NCBI GenBank assembly: GCA_043228905.1
Contig: JBHGNT010000005.1
Span: 9,796,001 to 9,860,000 of the forward strand
Reading direction: 5' to 3'
DNA from: Azolla caroliniana
Taxonomy: Eukaryota; Polypodiophyta
Length of the DNA stretch: 64,000 nt
In this document: positions 63,575 to 64,000 of the stretch, piece by piece
Position numbering within the stretch: position 1 is the first letter of the stretch
How the letters are laid out: the number at the start of each line of letters is the position of its first letter
Position numbers and translations under genes: made by a program
Notes under the pieces: model-generated
What the model was told of the DNA's origin: nothing
Seen by the model: only the letters and a program-made list of their open reading frames with translations
Database searches by the model: none

Positions 63575-64000
63575 AGAGATAGTGTAAGAGGAACGTGCGT
63601 AGACACGGGCACAGACAGATATGCTAAGAATAACTTGCGTTAGATGGATAAGCTTCTATTAATCAACATATGTGCGTGGCGTTGTGGGTGATTACAACCA
63701 GATCAGTGCCGATGTTTGAGCTTAGGCTCTACAGTAGTCAGATACGAAGATGAGTGGGCAGACAAAAGGTCGATCCCCTGGTTGGGAGCACTCGGGCGTC
63801 TGACGCGAGCAGGCGAAGCGTCGTCTGGTGGCACGTCGTAGGATTCCTCGTCTTCTTTGGTCTCTGTTTCCCTTCTCCTCTCTCTTTTTCTCCGTCTCTT
63901 TCCTCTTTCTCTCTAAAAAATGACATCCCATGAGCAGTTAAAGGTCGCCCCTTTTATAGCAAAAGGAGCGACCGTTACAAAGCATTCATGACTTGTCGTT

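Larger units (their letters stand above)
50707..64000 (-). mobile_element. Ty3/gypsy element with tRNA-Trp primer site, 5' LTR runs off edge
   Basis: Minus strand, LTRs at 50707-51488 and 62465-beyond 64000, purine tract at about 51489-51500 (plus strand TCCACCCCCAC), primer site 62443-62460, gag, protease, RT, RNase H and integrase. It hosts copia C inside RT and a TIR element inside its right LTR. The left flanking 4 bp are ACGG (50703-50706); the right flank is outside the window. It shares LTR termini and primer site with 40911-45882. Confidence 0.88.
62465..64000 (-). repeat. 5' LTR of the tRNA-Trp gypsy element, partial
   Basis: Starts TGTTGAGGAAATCC on the plus strand. It aligns with 50707-51270, is interrupted at 62603-63574 by a TIR element, and continues to the window edge (CATTCATGACTTGTCGT). 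The remaining 200 bp or so and the right target duplication are outside. Confidence 0.85.

Noticed and set aside
1-64000. CRISPR arrays, rRNA, bacterial operons or host plant genes
   Set aside because: None seen; all regular repeats are LTRs, SINE-like units, microsatellites or local duplications, and all recognisable proteins belong to retroelements.

Overview
This window looks like transposon-dense (probably heterochromatic) nuclear DNA of a land plant. I see no host gene, rRNA, functional tRNA gene or CRISPR array. Almost every base belongs to LTR retrotransposons (Ty1/copia and Ty3/gypsy), LINEs, short tRNA-derived SINE-like pieces, one internally deleted non-autonomous LTR element and one small inverted-repeat transposon. 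Plant origin rests on TNT1/Tork-type copia polyproteins, initiator-Met-tRNA primer sites (TGGTATCAGAGC), a chromodomain gypsy element and a primer site matching the 3' end of plant tRNA-Trp. I cannot name the species.

Layout. 1-2558: Ty3/gypsy pol (minus), running off the left edge. 2559-3706: 3' end of a TNT1-like copia (plus). 3775-4594 and 9815-10336: a decayed copia 3' end, split by a near-complete TNT1-like copia (4595-9814, minus, TSD GTTTG). 10337-16451: a decayed Tork-like copia (minus) whose right LTR holds a 712-bp solo LTR (15708-16419). 16497-16675: three tandem SINE-like units, the last split by an apparently intact copia (16676-21997, plus, TSD CGTCC, one 1357-codon frame). 22075-23310: a tRNA-derived SINE and a LINE 3' fragment. 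23417-34217: a chromovirus (minus) split inside its chromodomain by a copia (24014-29859, plus, TSD GTAAT). 34560-38820: SINE-like, copia gag, copia pol and LTR fragments. 38830-46805: a LINE (minus) split by a non-autonomous LTR element (40911-45882, TSD ACGT). 46820-64000: a nest at least five levels deep: copia LTR stub, copia A, copia B, a Ty3/gypsy element with a tRNA-Trp primer site, and inside the last both copia C (53536-58807) and a 972-bp TIR element. The outer elements continue past the right edge.

How the parts relate. The copies at 24014, 53536, 34795 and 36590 belong to one copia lineage, with 10337 as a relative. Several carry two copies of the purine tract CTTGAGGGGGAG and a polyprotein extension between them, and the terminal tract lies between arms of a conserved inverted repeat. 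The gypsy element at 50707 and the non-autonomous element at 40911 share LTR termini, a purine tract, a tRNA-Trp primer site and a related gag, so the first lineage probably supplied the enzymes that moved the second. Only the 16676 copy looks capable of coding for a full set of proteins. All coordinates and translations were read by eye.
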